DNA of 64,000 nucleotides, taken from contig NZ_JAAXMS010000005.1 of assembly GCF_012290005.1 (NCBI RefSeq), positions 310,001-374,000 of the forward strand. The letters are read 5' to 3'. This DNA is from Crateriforma spongiae. GTDB lineage: Bacteria; Planctomycetota; Planctomycetia; Pirellulales; Pirellulaceae. Shown here in pieces: positions 29,996 through 39,196 of the stretch. Every line of letters begins with the position of its first letter. Positions within the stretch are counted from its first letter, which is position 1. A model generated the notes under the pieces. The model had not been told where the DNA came from, searched no databases, and saw nothing but the letters and a program-made list of their open reading frames with translations. The position numbers and the translations under genes are program-made.

Positions 29996-31462
29996 TTGAG
30001 CGACTTTCTTTTGCATGCTTCGACGTGGGCCGTCGTCACACACGTGACCGTGGTGGCCGCTTTGTCGGTTCGCGTGATCATGAATCGGCCCGCGACCGGC
30101 GTGGCGTTGTCTTGGATTCTGTTGATCTTGGCCACGCCCGTGTTCGGTTCGGCGTTGTACCTCATGGTCGGTGAACGACGCATCGGACGTCGGCGTCGTG
30201 CCGGATTTCAAGGCTTGCGGGAAAACTATCGTCGCGTCGCGGAAACCGCTGCCGTGGAAGGCCTGACGAACATCCGTTGGGACGATCACACGCCGGGGCT
30301 GCGTGGGATGGACCAGATCGGTCGTCGGCTGGTCGGATTCCCGACCGTGCGGGGCAGCCGTCATCGCCTGTTCAGCAAGACGGATGAAATCCTGCTAGCG
30401 ATCGCTCGCGATGTCGATCAAGCGGAATTCAGCGTGCTGATGGAGTTCTACATCTGGCATCCTGGCGGTTTGGCCGACGAAGTCCTGGAAGCTCTGATCC
30501 GCGCGGCCGGTCGTGGCGTCCACTGTTGCGTGTTGATCGACGCCTTGGGGGCTCGGCCTTGGTGGAAAACGGACCAGCCCCAGCGTTTGCGTGACGCCGG
30601 CGTTCAGTTGCATGCCGCCCTGCCCGTCGGACTGTTTCGAACCTTCGTCGGCCGTACCGATTTGCGACTGCATCGCAAAATTGTGGTGGTTGACGGTCAT
30701 ATCGCCTGGACCGGCAGCATGAACCTTGTCGACCCGCGTTTCTTCAAGCAAGACGCCGGCGTCGGTCAGTGGGTGGATTCGATGGCCCGCTTGGAAGGTT
30801 CCGCCGTCGCCCTGTTGGCCGCGGTGTTCATCGGCGATTGGAATTTGGAATCCGGGACGCCATTGGCCGAACTTGTCGAACGTGCCAAATTGCGATTGAT
30901 CGAACCGGACGGGCCTTCGGATCTGCAAGTGATCCCGTCGGGGCCCGGCCAATCGGGCGATGCCCAGTTGCAAATGATCTTGACGCTGTTGAATACCGCA
31001 CGAGAAGAAATCGTGCTGACGACGCCGTACTTGGTTCCCGACGAATCGCTGTTGCGGGCGATGAACGGGGCTTCGGCCCGCGGTGTGACGGTGCGATTGA
31101 TCGTGCCGGAAAAAGTCGACTCGTTTTTGACGCGTTACGCCAGCCGGTCTTATTTCCAAGACTTGTTGGACCACGACATCGAAGTCTATCTGTATCGTGA
31201 TGGCTTGCTGCACACCAAAGCGATCACCGTGGATGGCCAACACGCGATGTTCGGAACGGTGAATCTGGACATGCGCAGTTTCTGGTTGAATTACGAAGTC
31301 GCGTTGTACATTTACGATTCGAATTTCGCGGCGGAAATCCGTCAGCTACAGCAAACCTATCTGGATGATTCCGATCGTTTGGATCCGGAACAATTTGCAC
31401 AACGTAGTTTCAAAGAACGTTTCTTGGAAAATTCGCTTCGCCTGGCCAGCCCGCTGCTTTGA
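29996..31462 (+). CDS. cls: Cardiolipin synthase (phospholipase D family)
   Basis: Membrane enzyme that makes cardiolipin from two phosphatidylglycerol molecules. It has 488 residues. Two N-terminal membrane segments (about 5-28 and 35-57) are followed by two PLD domains with HKD motifs: LHRKIVVVDGHIAWTGSMN (about 220) and LHTKAITVDGQHAMFGTVN (about 403). The start is TTG, supported by AAGGA 8 nt upstream (29983-29987) and by the position of the first membrane segment. It lies 71 bp after the EEP gene and 99 bp before tex, on the same strand. Confidence 0.93.
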   Translation: MSDFLLHASTWAVVTHVTVVAALSVRVIMNRPATGVALSWILLILATPVFGSALYLMVGERRIGRRRRAGFQGLRENYRRVAETAAVEGLTNIRWDDHTPGLRGMDQIGRRLVGFPTVRGSRHRLFSKTDEILLAIARDVDQAEFSVLMEFYIWHPGGLADEVLEALIRAAGRGVHCCVLIDALGARPWWKTDQPQRLRDAGVQLHAALPVGLFRTFVGRTDLRLHRKIVVVDGHIAWTGSMNLVDPRFFKQDAGVGQWVDSMARLEGSAVALLAAVFIGDWNLESGTPLAELVERAKLRLIEPDGPSDLQVIPSGPGQSGDAQLQMILTLLNTAREEIVLTTPYLVPDESLLRAMNGASARGVTVRLIVPEKVDSFLTRYASRSYFQDLLDHDIEVYLYRDGLLHTKAITVDGQHAMFGTVNLDMRSFWLNYEVALYIYDSNFAAEIRQLQQTYLDDSDRLDPEQFAQRSFKERFLENSLRLASPLL

Positions 31463-31561
31463 AACCGGAATTTGCGATTGGCACCGCATCGGTTCGGTCG
31501 CTATCCCATTGGCTGGATTTCACTGTGATGTTCGTCGTCCACTTGTATCACCGGTCGCCCC

Positions 31562-33697
31562 ATGCAATCGATTGCCCGTGAATTGAATCTTCCCGAACAC
31601 CAGGTCGTTGCGGTGATCGAGTTGTTGGAAGAAGGCAACACGATTCCTTTTATCGCCAGGTATCGCAAAGAAGCCACCGGCGGTCTGGACGAAATCGCTT
31701 TGCGTGCGATCGAAGACGCCTTGGAACGACACAACGCCCTGCAGGCTCGCAAGGCGACGGTGCTGAAGACGATCGATGAACAGGGCGCACTGACCGCTGA
31801 ACTCAGAAAACAAATCGAACAGTGCACCGACATGCGTGCGCTCGAAGCGTTGTATCTGCCTTACAAACCCAAACGGCGTACACGCGCGACGATTGCTCGG
31901 GAAAAAGGTCTGCAACCGCTGGCCGATTTGCTGTTGAAGCAAACGCGGTTGCCCAAGTCGAAATCGCAAGTCCTGCAAGACTTCGTTGACGCCCAACGCG
32001 ATGTGCCCGATGCCGATGCAGCGTTGGCAGGCGCGCTGGACATCGTCGCCGAACAGTGGAGCGAAGATGCGTCGGTCCGCCAATGGATGGTGGAAAAGGG
32101 GACCAAGTACGGACAGATCACTTCGGCAGTGAAACGCGGCAAGAAGGACGAGGCCGAAAAGTACGAAGCGTATTTGGATCGATCGGAATCAGCTGCCCGA
32201 ATCCCGGGGCACCGATTGCTGGCGATGTTGCGTGGCGAAGCCGAAGGCGTGCTGCGGATCGGTTTGCAGATGGAGGACGATCGTGCGATTGCGCACCTCC
32301 GGTCGACATTCCTGCGGAACCGTTCGTTCGAGTTTGCGGCCGAGTTGGCCGATGCCGCCGAAGATTGTTTTGTGCGGTTGTTGCAGCCTGCGACTCAGTC
32401 CACTGTCTTGCAAATGCTGAAGGAAAAAGCCGACCAGGAAGCGATCGAAGTCTTCGGCAAAAACCTGAACGAACTGCTGATGGCGCCACCCGCCGGCCCG
32501 CGTGTGACCATCGGTATCGATCCGGGGTTCCGCACCGGTTGTAAAGTTGCGGTGGTCGATGGGACCGGAAAGTTCCTGGAAAACACGACGATCTATCCGA
32601 CACCGCCGAAGTCGGACACCGCGGGCGCGGAAGCGAAACTTCTGGGATTGATCCGGAAACACAGTGTCGAACTGATCGCGATCGGCAACGGCACCGCCTC
32701 ACGCGAAACCGATGCGTTCGTCGGACAACTGATTCGCGATCACAAACTGTCGGTGACCAAAGTCATGGTCAGTGAATCGGGCGCGTCGATCTATTCGGCC
32801 AGCGAATTGGCGGGCAAAGAGTTTCCCGATTTGGATGTCACCGTCCGCGGTGCGATCAGCATTGCCCGACGTCTGCAAGACCCGCTGGCTGAACTGGTCA
32901 AGACGGATCCCAAATCGATCGGGGTCGGCCAGTACCAACACGATGTCAACCAAACGCAATTGCGAAAGTGTTTGGACCGTACGGTCGAAAGCTGTGTGAA
33001 TCGCGTCGGCGTGGACTTGAACATGGCCAGTGTTCCGTTGTTGTCACGTGTCGCGGGCATCGGTCCCAAGTTGGCCGAGAACATCGTTCAGTATCGAAAC
33101 GACAACGGGCGATTTTCTAACCGCAAAGAACTGGTTCAGGTCCCGAAGTTGGGCAAAAAGGCGTTCCAGCAAGCCGCCGGGTTCCTGCGCATCCGTGGTG
33201 GCGATGAACCGCTGGATAATTCTGCCGTGCACCCGGAAAGCTATCCGGTCGTCGGACGTATGGCGCGTGAGTTGAAGGCTGATCTGAACAGTCTGGTCGG
33301 CAACGCGACGCTGAGCCAAAAATTGCAACCCGAGTCATTTGTCGATGATCGCTTTGGTATTCCCACCATTCGTGACATCATCGCGGAGTTGGGCAAACCC
33401 GGACGCGATCCGCGTAGTGAGTTCAAGGTTGCACGATTCGATGATGCGGTGCAATCGATGGATGACCTGCGCGAAGGCATGGTGCTGGAAGGCGTCATCA
33501 CGAATGTCACCCACTTCGGCGCTTTCATCGATCTTGGTGTGCATCAGGACGGCTTGATTCACATTTCTCAATTGGCCAATCAGTTCGTCGATGATCCATC
33601 CGACGTGGTTTCGGTCGGCGATGTTGTCAGAGTCAAAGTGTTGGAGGTGGATTTGGATCGCAAACGCATCGCGGTTTCCAAGAAGGCACTTGGCTAG
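31562..33697 (+). CDS. tex: Tex-family RNA-binding transcription accessory protein
   Basis: Conserved cytoplasmic nucleic-acid-binding protein of 711 residues, slightly shorter than many Tex proteins (about 720-780). Order: helical N-terminal domain (EGNTIPFIARYRKEATGGLDE), YqgF/RNase H-like domain (ITIGIDPGFRTGCKVAVVD-type, about 318-450), helix-hairpin-helix region (VAGIGPKLAENIVQYR; VPKLGKKAFQQAAGFLRI) and a C-terminal S1 domain (EGVITNVTHFGAFIDLGVHQ). Tex is known for roles in transcription-related processes and stress tolerance. Confidence 0.96.
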   Translation: MQSIARELNLPEHQVVAVIELLEEGNTIPFIARYRKEATGGLDEIALRAIEDALERHNALQARKATVLKTIDEQGALTAELRKQIEQCTDMRALEALYLPYKPKRRTRATIAREKGLQPLADLLLKQTRLPKSKSQVLQDFVDAQRDVPDADAALAGALDIVAEQWSEDASVRQWMVEKGTKYGQITSAVKRGKKDEAEKYEAYLDRSESAARIPGHRLLAMLRGEAEGVLRIGLQMEDDRAIAHLRSTFLRNRSFEFAAELADAAEDCFVRLLQPATQSTVLQMLKEKADQEAIEVFGKNLNELLMAPPAGPRVTIGIDPGFRTGCKVAVVDGTGKFLENTTIYPTPPKSDTAGAEAKLLGLIRKHSVELIAIGNGTASRETDAFVGQLIRDHKLSVTKVMVSESGASIYSASELAGKEFPDLDVTVRGAISIARRLQDPLAELVKTDPKSIGVGQYQHDVNQTQLRKCLDRTVESCVNRVGVDLNMASVPLLSRVAGIGPKLAENIVQYRNDNGRFSNRKELVQVPKLGKKAFQQAAGFLRIRGGDEPLDNSAVHPESYPVVGRMARELKADLNSLVGNATLSQKLQPESFVDDRFGIPTIRDIIAELGKPGRDPRSEFKVARFDDAVQSMDDLREGMVLEGVITNVTHFGAFIDLGVHQDGLIHISQLANQFVDDPSDVVSVGDVVRVKVLEVDLDRKRIAVSKKALG

Positions 33698-33707
33698 CGA
33701 ATCACAG

Positions 33708-33735
33708 CGCCGAAACAGTTTGGGTCATTTCGGCG
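33708..33735. terminator. Hairpin between convergent tex and cytochrome genes
   Basis: Perfect 8-bp stem CGCCGAAA / TTTCGGCG with a 12-nt loop. One arm begins 11 nt after the tex stop; the other overlaps the last codons of the opposing cytochrome gene. No T-tract follows, so termination in both directions is a guess from its position. Confidence 0.35.
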
Positions 33736-34567
33736 GTTCTTGCCCGTTGTATTCGCCCATGCGATCGGGGCTGGGCAAGTGTTCTTCTAAGATGAACTTC
33801 GGTCGCGAATGCGAATTGATATACGCCGCGACGTCCAGCGATTGCTGTTCGGTTAAATAGGGATCATCCAAAGGCATCGCCACCTTCAACCACGATGCCA
33901 GTTTCGCGTTCCGTGCCAGACCCGCGCCGTCGTTGTACGATTCGTCGCCCCAAACCGGCGGACCGTCGTCGCCGCCTTCGCCCGCCTCGCCGTGACAGTA
34001 CGCGCAATGATCGGCGTACAGTGTTTCACCACGTTCCCGATCCGCGGCCGACGGATCAATCGTTAGTGGCTGGACATGATTCGGCCCCAGCGGTCGCGAT
34101 GGATTCATCGCCATCGTTTCACCTTTTGACAGCCAAGTGATGTAGGTCGTGATGGCGACCGACACCTCGCTGCCGTTGGGCGGCCGAGTCCCATTCATGC
34201 TGCGCATGAAGCAGTTCAATGCACGATCTTCCAAAGTGATCACACGCTGTTCTCGCGGAGACCACGCCGGATAGGCCGTCGCGACGTTCAAAAATGAGGC
34301 CGCCTTGGGATGTGTTCCGCCGTCCAAGTGACACGATCGGCACGCCAAAGCGTTTCCGACGAAAGGTTTGGACAACGGGTGCGTGTCTGTTTCGTTGACG
34401 ATTTTTTGCCCCAACCGGATGACGTCGCCCAACGGACCCTGCGGCATGGAATGCTCCGGAATTTCCGTCTGCTTTGGCGATTCAGCCCAGGTGGACCAAG
34501 CGTACAGGCAGGGAATCAAAGCGACCGCGGCGATCAAAGACCTCCACCGAGTCAAATTCGTTTTCAT
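33725..34567 (-). CDS. TsdA-like dihaem cytochrome c
   Basis: Exported c-type cytochrome of 280 residues with two haem-binding motifs, CRSCH (about 80) and CAYCH (about 188). The segment from SKPFVGNALACRSCHLDGGT through REQRVITLEDRALNCFMRSMNG follows the pattern of thiosulfate dehydrogenase TsdA and its relatives, so a periplasmic electron-transfer role in sulfur chemistry is plausible. The signal peptide is MKTNLTRWRSLIAAVALIPC. The frame is open upstream as far as 35206, across the divergent sulfatase start, but only the ATG at 34567 gives a signal peptide. It is divergent from the sulfatase gene with about 306 bp between. Whether it oxidises thiosulfate cannot be told from sequence. Confidence 0.85.
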   Translation of the reverse strand: MKTNLTRWRSLIAAVALIPCLYAWSTWAESPKQTEIPEHSMPQGPLGDVIRLGQKIVNETDTHPLSKPFVGNALACRSCHLDGGTHPKAASFLNVATAYPAWSPREQRVITLEDRALNCFMRSMNGTRPPNGSEVSVAITTYITWLSKGETMAMNPSRPLGPNHVQPLTIDPSAADRERGETLYADHCAYCHGEAGEGGDDGPPVWGDESYNDGAGLARNAKLASWLKVAMPLDDPYLTEQQSLDVAAYINSHSRPKFILEEHLPSPDRMGEYNGQEPPK

Positions 34568-34873
34568 ATCGCAGCTCAAACCGGATTGAAGATTTTTCAA
34601 GCAAGGGTGCCCACCGTCGCGAGCCGGACCGGATGGCATTCCGGACGTTCTCAAGTTCATGGAATGTCCAAAGGTTGGGTTCATTCGCCCGTTGGCATGC
34701 GAATTCGAAGGACTCGTGGCTTTATCGTTCATTCCCGACCGGATTTCTGCGATCCGACATGCCTCGTCGCGTCGTGCCTCCGCGAACACGACGTCCAATG
34801 CAGCGATTAACATTCTGGGTGCTGCATCCCTTCTTTCCCGCGATCCCTCATTCCGGACCCCTTCGGAAACGAT
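34568..34873. other. Divergent intergenic region, cytochrome/sulfatase
   Basis: 306 bp with no convincing gene. It must hold the promoters of both divergent genes; no inverted repeat or clear promoter box stood out by eye. Confidence 0.4.
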
Positions 34874-36454
34874 ATGAACCGACTTTGTTTTTCGTTGCTT
34901 TTCATCGGTGTTGCCGTTGCGTCGTCTTCCGTGGCACCGAATCGGGTGGCTGCCGACGTGGCGCCGGTTCCCAAGACGATCGTTCCCAAGCGGATGGAAG
35001 ACGTAACGCCGCGTAACGTCGTGTTCATCCTTTCCGATGATCATCGATACGATGCGATGAGCTTTATGGGGCATCCGTTGGCGAAAACCCCACACATGGA
35101 TGCGATGGCAAAGAACGGCGTGCATCTGAAGAACGCGTTCGTGACCACTTCGCTGTGTTCGCCAAGCCGTGCGTCGATTCTGACCGGGTTGTACACGTTT
35201 CGGCACCGCGTGATCGACAACCAGCGTGCCGTTCCCGATGGCACCGTGTTCTTTCCGCAGTATCTACAGAAAGCCGGATATCAAACCGGTTTCATCGGCA
35301 AGTGGCACATGGGAAGTGCCAACGATGACCCACGCCCCGGTTTCGATTATTGGTTCAGCTTCAAAGGACAGGGTCAGTACTATCCACCAGGACCGAACTA
35401 TACGATCAACGAAAACGGCAAACGTGTTCCCCAGGACGGTTACATCACCACCGTTCTGACCGACAAGGCGGTGAACTTTATTAAAGACAACGCCGACGCA
35501 GATCAGCCGTTCTTTCTGTACTTGTCGCATAAGGCGGTGCACGGTCCATTCACGCCCGAACCGAAATACAAGAGCAGCTTGGCGGAATTGCCGTTCACTT
35601 TGCCATCGTCGTCCGCGTTGCTGTCGGACAACTTGCGAAACCGCCCACGTTGGTTATTGGACCAACGCAACAGCTGGCACGGGATGGATTTTCCACTGCA
35701 CACCGGCAGTCCGGTGGAGGCGTTTTACAAAAGTTATTGTGAAGCACTGCGGTCGGTCGACGACAGCATCGGTGCGGTGATGCAGCAGCTGAAAGACCTG
35801 GGCATCCATGACGAAACCCTGGTCATTTACATGGGCGACAACGGTTACATGTTTGGCGAACACGGGTTGATCGACAAACGCGTCGCCTATGAAACGTCCA
35901 GCCGCGTTCCCATGCTGATGCAGTGTCCGGAAATTCTGCCCGCCGGCACGGTGGTCGACGAAGTGGTCGCCAACATCGACATCGCGCCGACGGTGATGCA
36001 GGCGATGGGCCTGGAGAAACCTTCCTACATGGACGGCCAGAGCTTTCTGCCTTTGGCGTTGGGCCAGGACGTTCCCTGGCGAGACTACTTTCTGTACGTC
36101 TACTACTGGGAACAAAACTATCCGCAAACGCCGACCCACTTTTCGTTGCGCGGCGACCAATACAAGTACACGACCTACTACGGTCTTTGGGACACCGATG
36201 AATTGTTTGACATCCAAGCGGATCCGATGGAGCAAAACAACTTGATCTATGATCCCCAGTACGCGGACGTCAAGCAGCAGATGCAAACACGCTTGTACGA
36301 CATGATGGACGATCTGGGTGGCATGGAAATTCCGCTGAACCCGCCGCGTGGTCGCCAGCAAAACAAGCGGCTTCGTAAACGCGGTGGCGTCAAGTCAGCT
36401 GATTTTCCCGAAGCGATGATTGTCGACGAACCGCTTCGCAAAGAATTGAAATAG
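34874..36454 (+). CDS. Type I sulfatase, exported
   Basis: Arylsulfatase-family enzyme of 526 residues that hydrolyses sulfate esters, probably on a sulfated polysaccharide. A signal peptide (MNRLCFSLLFIGVAVASSSV) is followed by VVFILSDDHRYDAMSFMGHP, where DD binds calcium, and the activation motif LCSPSRASILTG. Cys95 of that motif would become formylglycine. GKWHMG, SHKAVHGPF and MGDNGYMFGEHG complete the active-site set. Closest in feel to the N-acetylglucosamine-6-sulfatase-like subgroup, but the substrate is not certain. A maturase gene is not in the window. It is followed after 103 bp by the PVC haem protein gene on the same strand. Confidence 0.93.
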   Translation: MNRLCFSLLFIGVAVASSSVAPNRVAADVAPVPKTIVPKRMEDVTPRNVVFILSDDHRYDAMSFMGHPLAKTPHMDAMAKNGVHLKNAFVTTSLCSPSRASILTGLYTFRHRVIDNQRAVPDGTVFFPQYLQKAGYQTGFIGKWHMGSANDDPRPGFDYWFSFKGQGQYYPPGPNYTINENGKRVPQDGYITTVLTDKAVNFIKDNADADQPFFLYLSHKAVHGPFTPEPKYKSSLAELPFTLPSSSALLSDNLRNRPRWLLDQRNSWHGMDFPLHTGSPVEAFYKSYCEALRSVDDSIGAVMQQLKDLGIHDETLVIYMGDNGYMFGEHGLIDKRVAYETSSRVPMLMQCPEILPAGTVVDEVVANIDIAPTVMQAMGLEKPSYMDGQSFLPLALGQDVPWRDYFLYVYYWEQNYPQTPTHFSLRGDQYKYTTYYGLWDTDELFDIQADPMEQNNLIYDPQYADVKQQMQTRLYDMMDDLGGMEIPLNPPRGRQQNKRLRKRGGVKSADFPEAMIVDEPLRKELK

Positions 36455-36557
36455 CGGTCCATCGCCGTTGCCCAAGGCATCCACGTATCGCTGTGTGACC
36501 CTCCTTCGTCCGTGGCCACCGATCCGCTTTTCATCCTTTCACCCCACGGTTTGCTTG

Positions 36558-39077
36558 ATGAATTGGAACCGATTCTTTGGTGCCGCCGTGCGTGGCAGCG
36601 TCGTCGTATTGACGGTCACGTTTCTGGTCAGCGACCTGGCGGCGGAAGAAAACGCGATCTGGGGTTCGGACGAACCGACCCGTTTTGATCTGAAGATTCA
36701 TCACCCCAGCATTGATGAAGTGACTCTGTTCGCTTCGCATCCACAGATTGTCACACCGGTGGGAATCGCTGTTGCGCCCGACGGTCGTGTTTTTGTTCAA
36801 GAGAACCATACGCACAAACGCGAAACAAAGTACAAGGGGCCCGACAAGGATCGGATTTTGGTGTTCGAAGACACCGATTCGGACGGTATCGCCGATAAGC
36901 GTTCGGTTTTCTATGAAGGCCACACTTTCAGCACCGATTTGCTGTTCGGTCCCGACGGCCACTTGTATGTCAGCACGCGATGGTTCATCGGCCGCTTCCC
37001 CAACGCAGCCAGCAAAGCAACAGCCGACGGGGAACCGGAGAAGTTGGTCGTCTGCGAAACTGATGGCAATTACCCGCACAACGGCGTCGGCGGGCTGGCG
37101 ATCGATCCGGCCAAGCCCGATTGGTTGGCGTTCGGATTCGGCGAAAACTTGGGCGCCGATTACCGATTCGTCGGTTCGGATGGGACGGAGCTTTCCGGGG
37201 GTGCCGAGGGCGGATCGACTTACCGATGTCGGACCGATGGCAGCCAACTGACACGCTTGTCGACCGGGCATTGGAACGCCTTTGGCATGGCGTACGACTT
37301 GAAAGGCAATCTGTTTTCAACCGACAACGATCCCAATGCGACTCCGCCCAATCGCTTGTTGCATGTCATTCCCGGTGCCGACTTTGGTTACGAATACCGG
37401 TATGGTCGTTCCGGGCGACATCCACTGGTTTGTTGGTACGGCGAGAACCCCGGAACGCTGGGCATGATCGGGGCATTGGGGGAAGCTGCTTGTGGACTGA
37501 TTTCTTTTGGTCCGGGACAATTGCTCAGTGCCTCGTGGACCGATAATCGCGTCGATCTGCATGGTTTGACGACCAAGGGGGAATCTTTCGTCGCCTCACG
37601 CGAACCATTTCTAAGCGGTCCAGATGATTTTCGGCCGGTGCATTTTGCCTATTCGCCGGACCGGACGGAGTTGTATTTCACCGACTGGGTCAAGATCTCG
37701 TATCCCGTTCACGGACATGGTCGAATTTGGCGTGTGAAGTTGAAGCAACCCGTGGATTTGGATGCACGCCCACGCGACGACGGTTCCAGACTTTCGTTCG
37801 ATGAAGCGATGGGACGGCTGGGCAGCGACGATCCGTATGCTCAAACCCGAGCGATTGCATCGTTGGTGTCGACGCCCGATTTGCTTGATCCGATGGGGTG
37901 GCAGCATTTCGAAAGTGCAACCGCCAAGGCGAACTATGCGGTGGCCCTGAAGCGGATCGACAACGGCCGGGGACGTCAGGGACGCTTCATCGAAGCGATA
38001 CCATCACTTTTGAACGACCCGGATTCGGAGGTCCGATTTATCGGCATCAAATGGATCGCCGACGAAGGCCTGGACCAGTACCGGTCGGATTTGCAACGCA
38101 CGCTTCAACGCGGCGATCTGCGGCCTCGTGATCTGCGATCGATCGTGGCGGCGTTGGCCGCGATTAGCGAAGGCGACGGGAAAGAGTTTTCACCGGATCA
38201 AACGTTGTTGGATTTAGCCGTCGATCCGCAAAAGCCAGCTTCGCTACGATCCCTAGCCCTGCGAAACATCCGCGCGGATCATCCCGGGATGACTGTGAAG
38301 GTCTTGGCAACGCTTGTTCAATCGGATGTGACCGCAGTCCAACGTGAAGCAGTTCGTTCGCTGGCACTGCATCCGAAACCGGATCGCGCGAAAGTGCTTG
38401 CGGACGTTGCCGCAGACGATTCCATCGATTCGGTCACCCGAGCTGATGCGATTGCCGGGCTGGTGGATGCGGCGGGCTTCGACAAACTGTTGCAACGATT
38501 GACCAAGGATGCGGATGCCGCGGTATCGGCCGAAGCGAAACGGACATTGGTCGCCAAAGGTCTGGCAGAGCGCAAACTTGATCCCAAGCCGAGCGTTGAC
38601 GACTTGTCCGGGTGGCAAGCCTTGGTCGATACCGCTGCTGGTCAAGGGAACATCGCCGTAGGACGCCGTTTGTTTTTCCACCCGTCTTTGGGCGGGTGCT
38701 ACAAGTGCCATGCGATGAATGGCCGCGGCAATCAAATCGGTCCGGACCTTTCAACCATTCATCGTCAAAGCGATATTGATCGGGATTGGCTGTTGAAACA
38801 CATCGTCAATCCCAACGCGGAAATGGCACCGTATTATCGCCCGCAACAATTGTTGACGCTGGACGGTGAAATATTGACCGGGTTGGTCGTCGGCCGCGAA
38901 GGCCAGAAACAAGCCTATGTTGGAAACGATGGCGTCATCTTCTACGTCGACAAAAATGACATTGAAGAACGTCGTGAATTGATGTCGTCCATCATGCCCA
39001 GCGGCCTTTTGGACACAATGACCGCCCACGAGATCCGTGATTTGATCGCCTACCTATTGTCAGGTGACGAAAGCTGA
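36558..39077 (+). CDS. PVC-type haem-binding CxxCH protein
   Basis: Large exported protein of 839 residues of a family confined mostly to Planctomycetes and Verrucomicrobia. A signal peptide is followed by a beta-propeller dehydrogenase-like domain (about 50-400; VTPVGIAVAPDGRVFVQE, GVGGLAIDPAKPDW, DPNATPPNRLLHVIPGADFG). A HEAT-repeat region (about 430-680) and a C-terminal cytochrome-like domain with CYKCH (Cys714) follow. The family is assumed to oxidise sugars or alcohols outside the cytoplasm, with electrons leaving through the haem; the substrate is unknown. The ATG at 36558 was chosen for its signal peptide. It is placed between a sulfatase and a Tat-exported dehydrogenase, which fits glycan catabolism. 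Confidence 0.9.
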   Translation: MNWNRFFGAAVRGSVVVLTVTFLVSDLAAEENAIWGSDEPTRFDLKIHHPSIDEVTLFASHPQIVTPVGIAVAPDGRVFVQENHTHKRETKYKGPDKDRILVFEDTDSDGIADKRSVFYEGHTFSTDLLFGPDGHLYVSTRWFIGRFPNAASKATADGEPEKLVVCETDGNYPHNGVGGLAIDPAKPDWLAFGFGENLGADYRFVGSDGTELSGGAEGGSTYRCRTDGSQLTRLSTGHWNAFGMAYDLKGNLFSTDNDPNATPPNRLLHVIPGADFGYEYRYGRSGRHPLVCWYGENPGTLGMIGALGEAACGLISFGPGQLLSASWTDNRVDLHGLTTKGESFVASREPFLSGPDDFRPVHFAYSPDRTELYFTDWVKISYPVHGHGRIWRVKLKQPVDLDARPRDDGSRLSFDEAMGRLGSDDPYAQTRAIASLVSTPDLLDPMGWQHFESATAKANYAVALKRIDNGRGRQGRFIEAIPSLLNDPDSEVRFIGIKWIADEGLDQYRSDLQRTLQRGDLRPRDLRSIVAALAAISEGDGKEFSPDQTLLDLAVDPQKPASLRSLALRNIRADHPGMTVKVLATLVQSDVTAVQREAVRSLALHPKPDRAKVLADVAADDSIDSVTRADAIAGLVDAAGFDKLLQRLTKDADAAVSAEAKRTLVAKGLAERKLDPKPSVDDLSGWQALVDTAAGQGNIAVGRRLFFHPSLGGCYKCHAMNGRGNQIGPDLSTIHRQSDIDRDWLLKHIVNPNAEMAPYYRPQQLLTLDGEILTGLVVGREGQKQAYVGNDGVIFYVDKNDIEERRELMSSIMPSGLLDTMTAHEIRDLIAYLLSGDES

Positions 39078-39196
39078 CCGGCGCGCCGCGGCGGTACAGG
39101 TGGCCTGACGACCCAACAACACTGGGGCTGACTCTTGCCTGCCGGTCGTGCCGCCCGCAAGTTTTGGCCCATCCGCATTTAAGAAAAGGTTTTCGG

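Noticed and set aside
33725-35206. Long form of the cytochrome gene starting at 35206
   Set aside because: The extra 213 codons overlap the divergent sulfatase start, have no domain and would bury the signal peptide.
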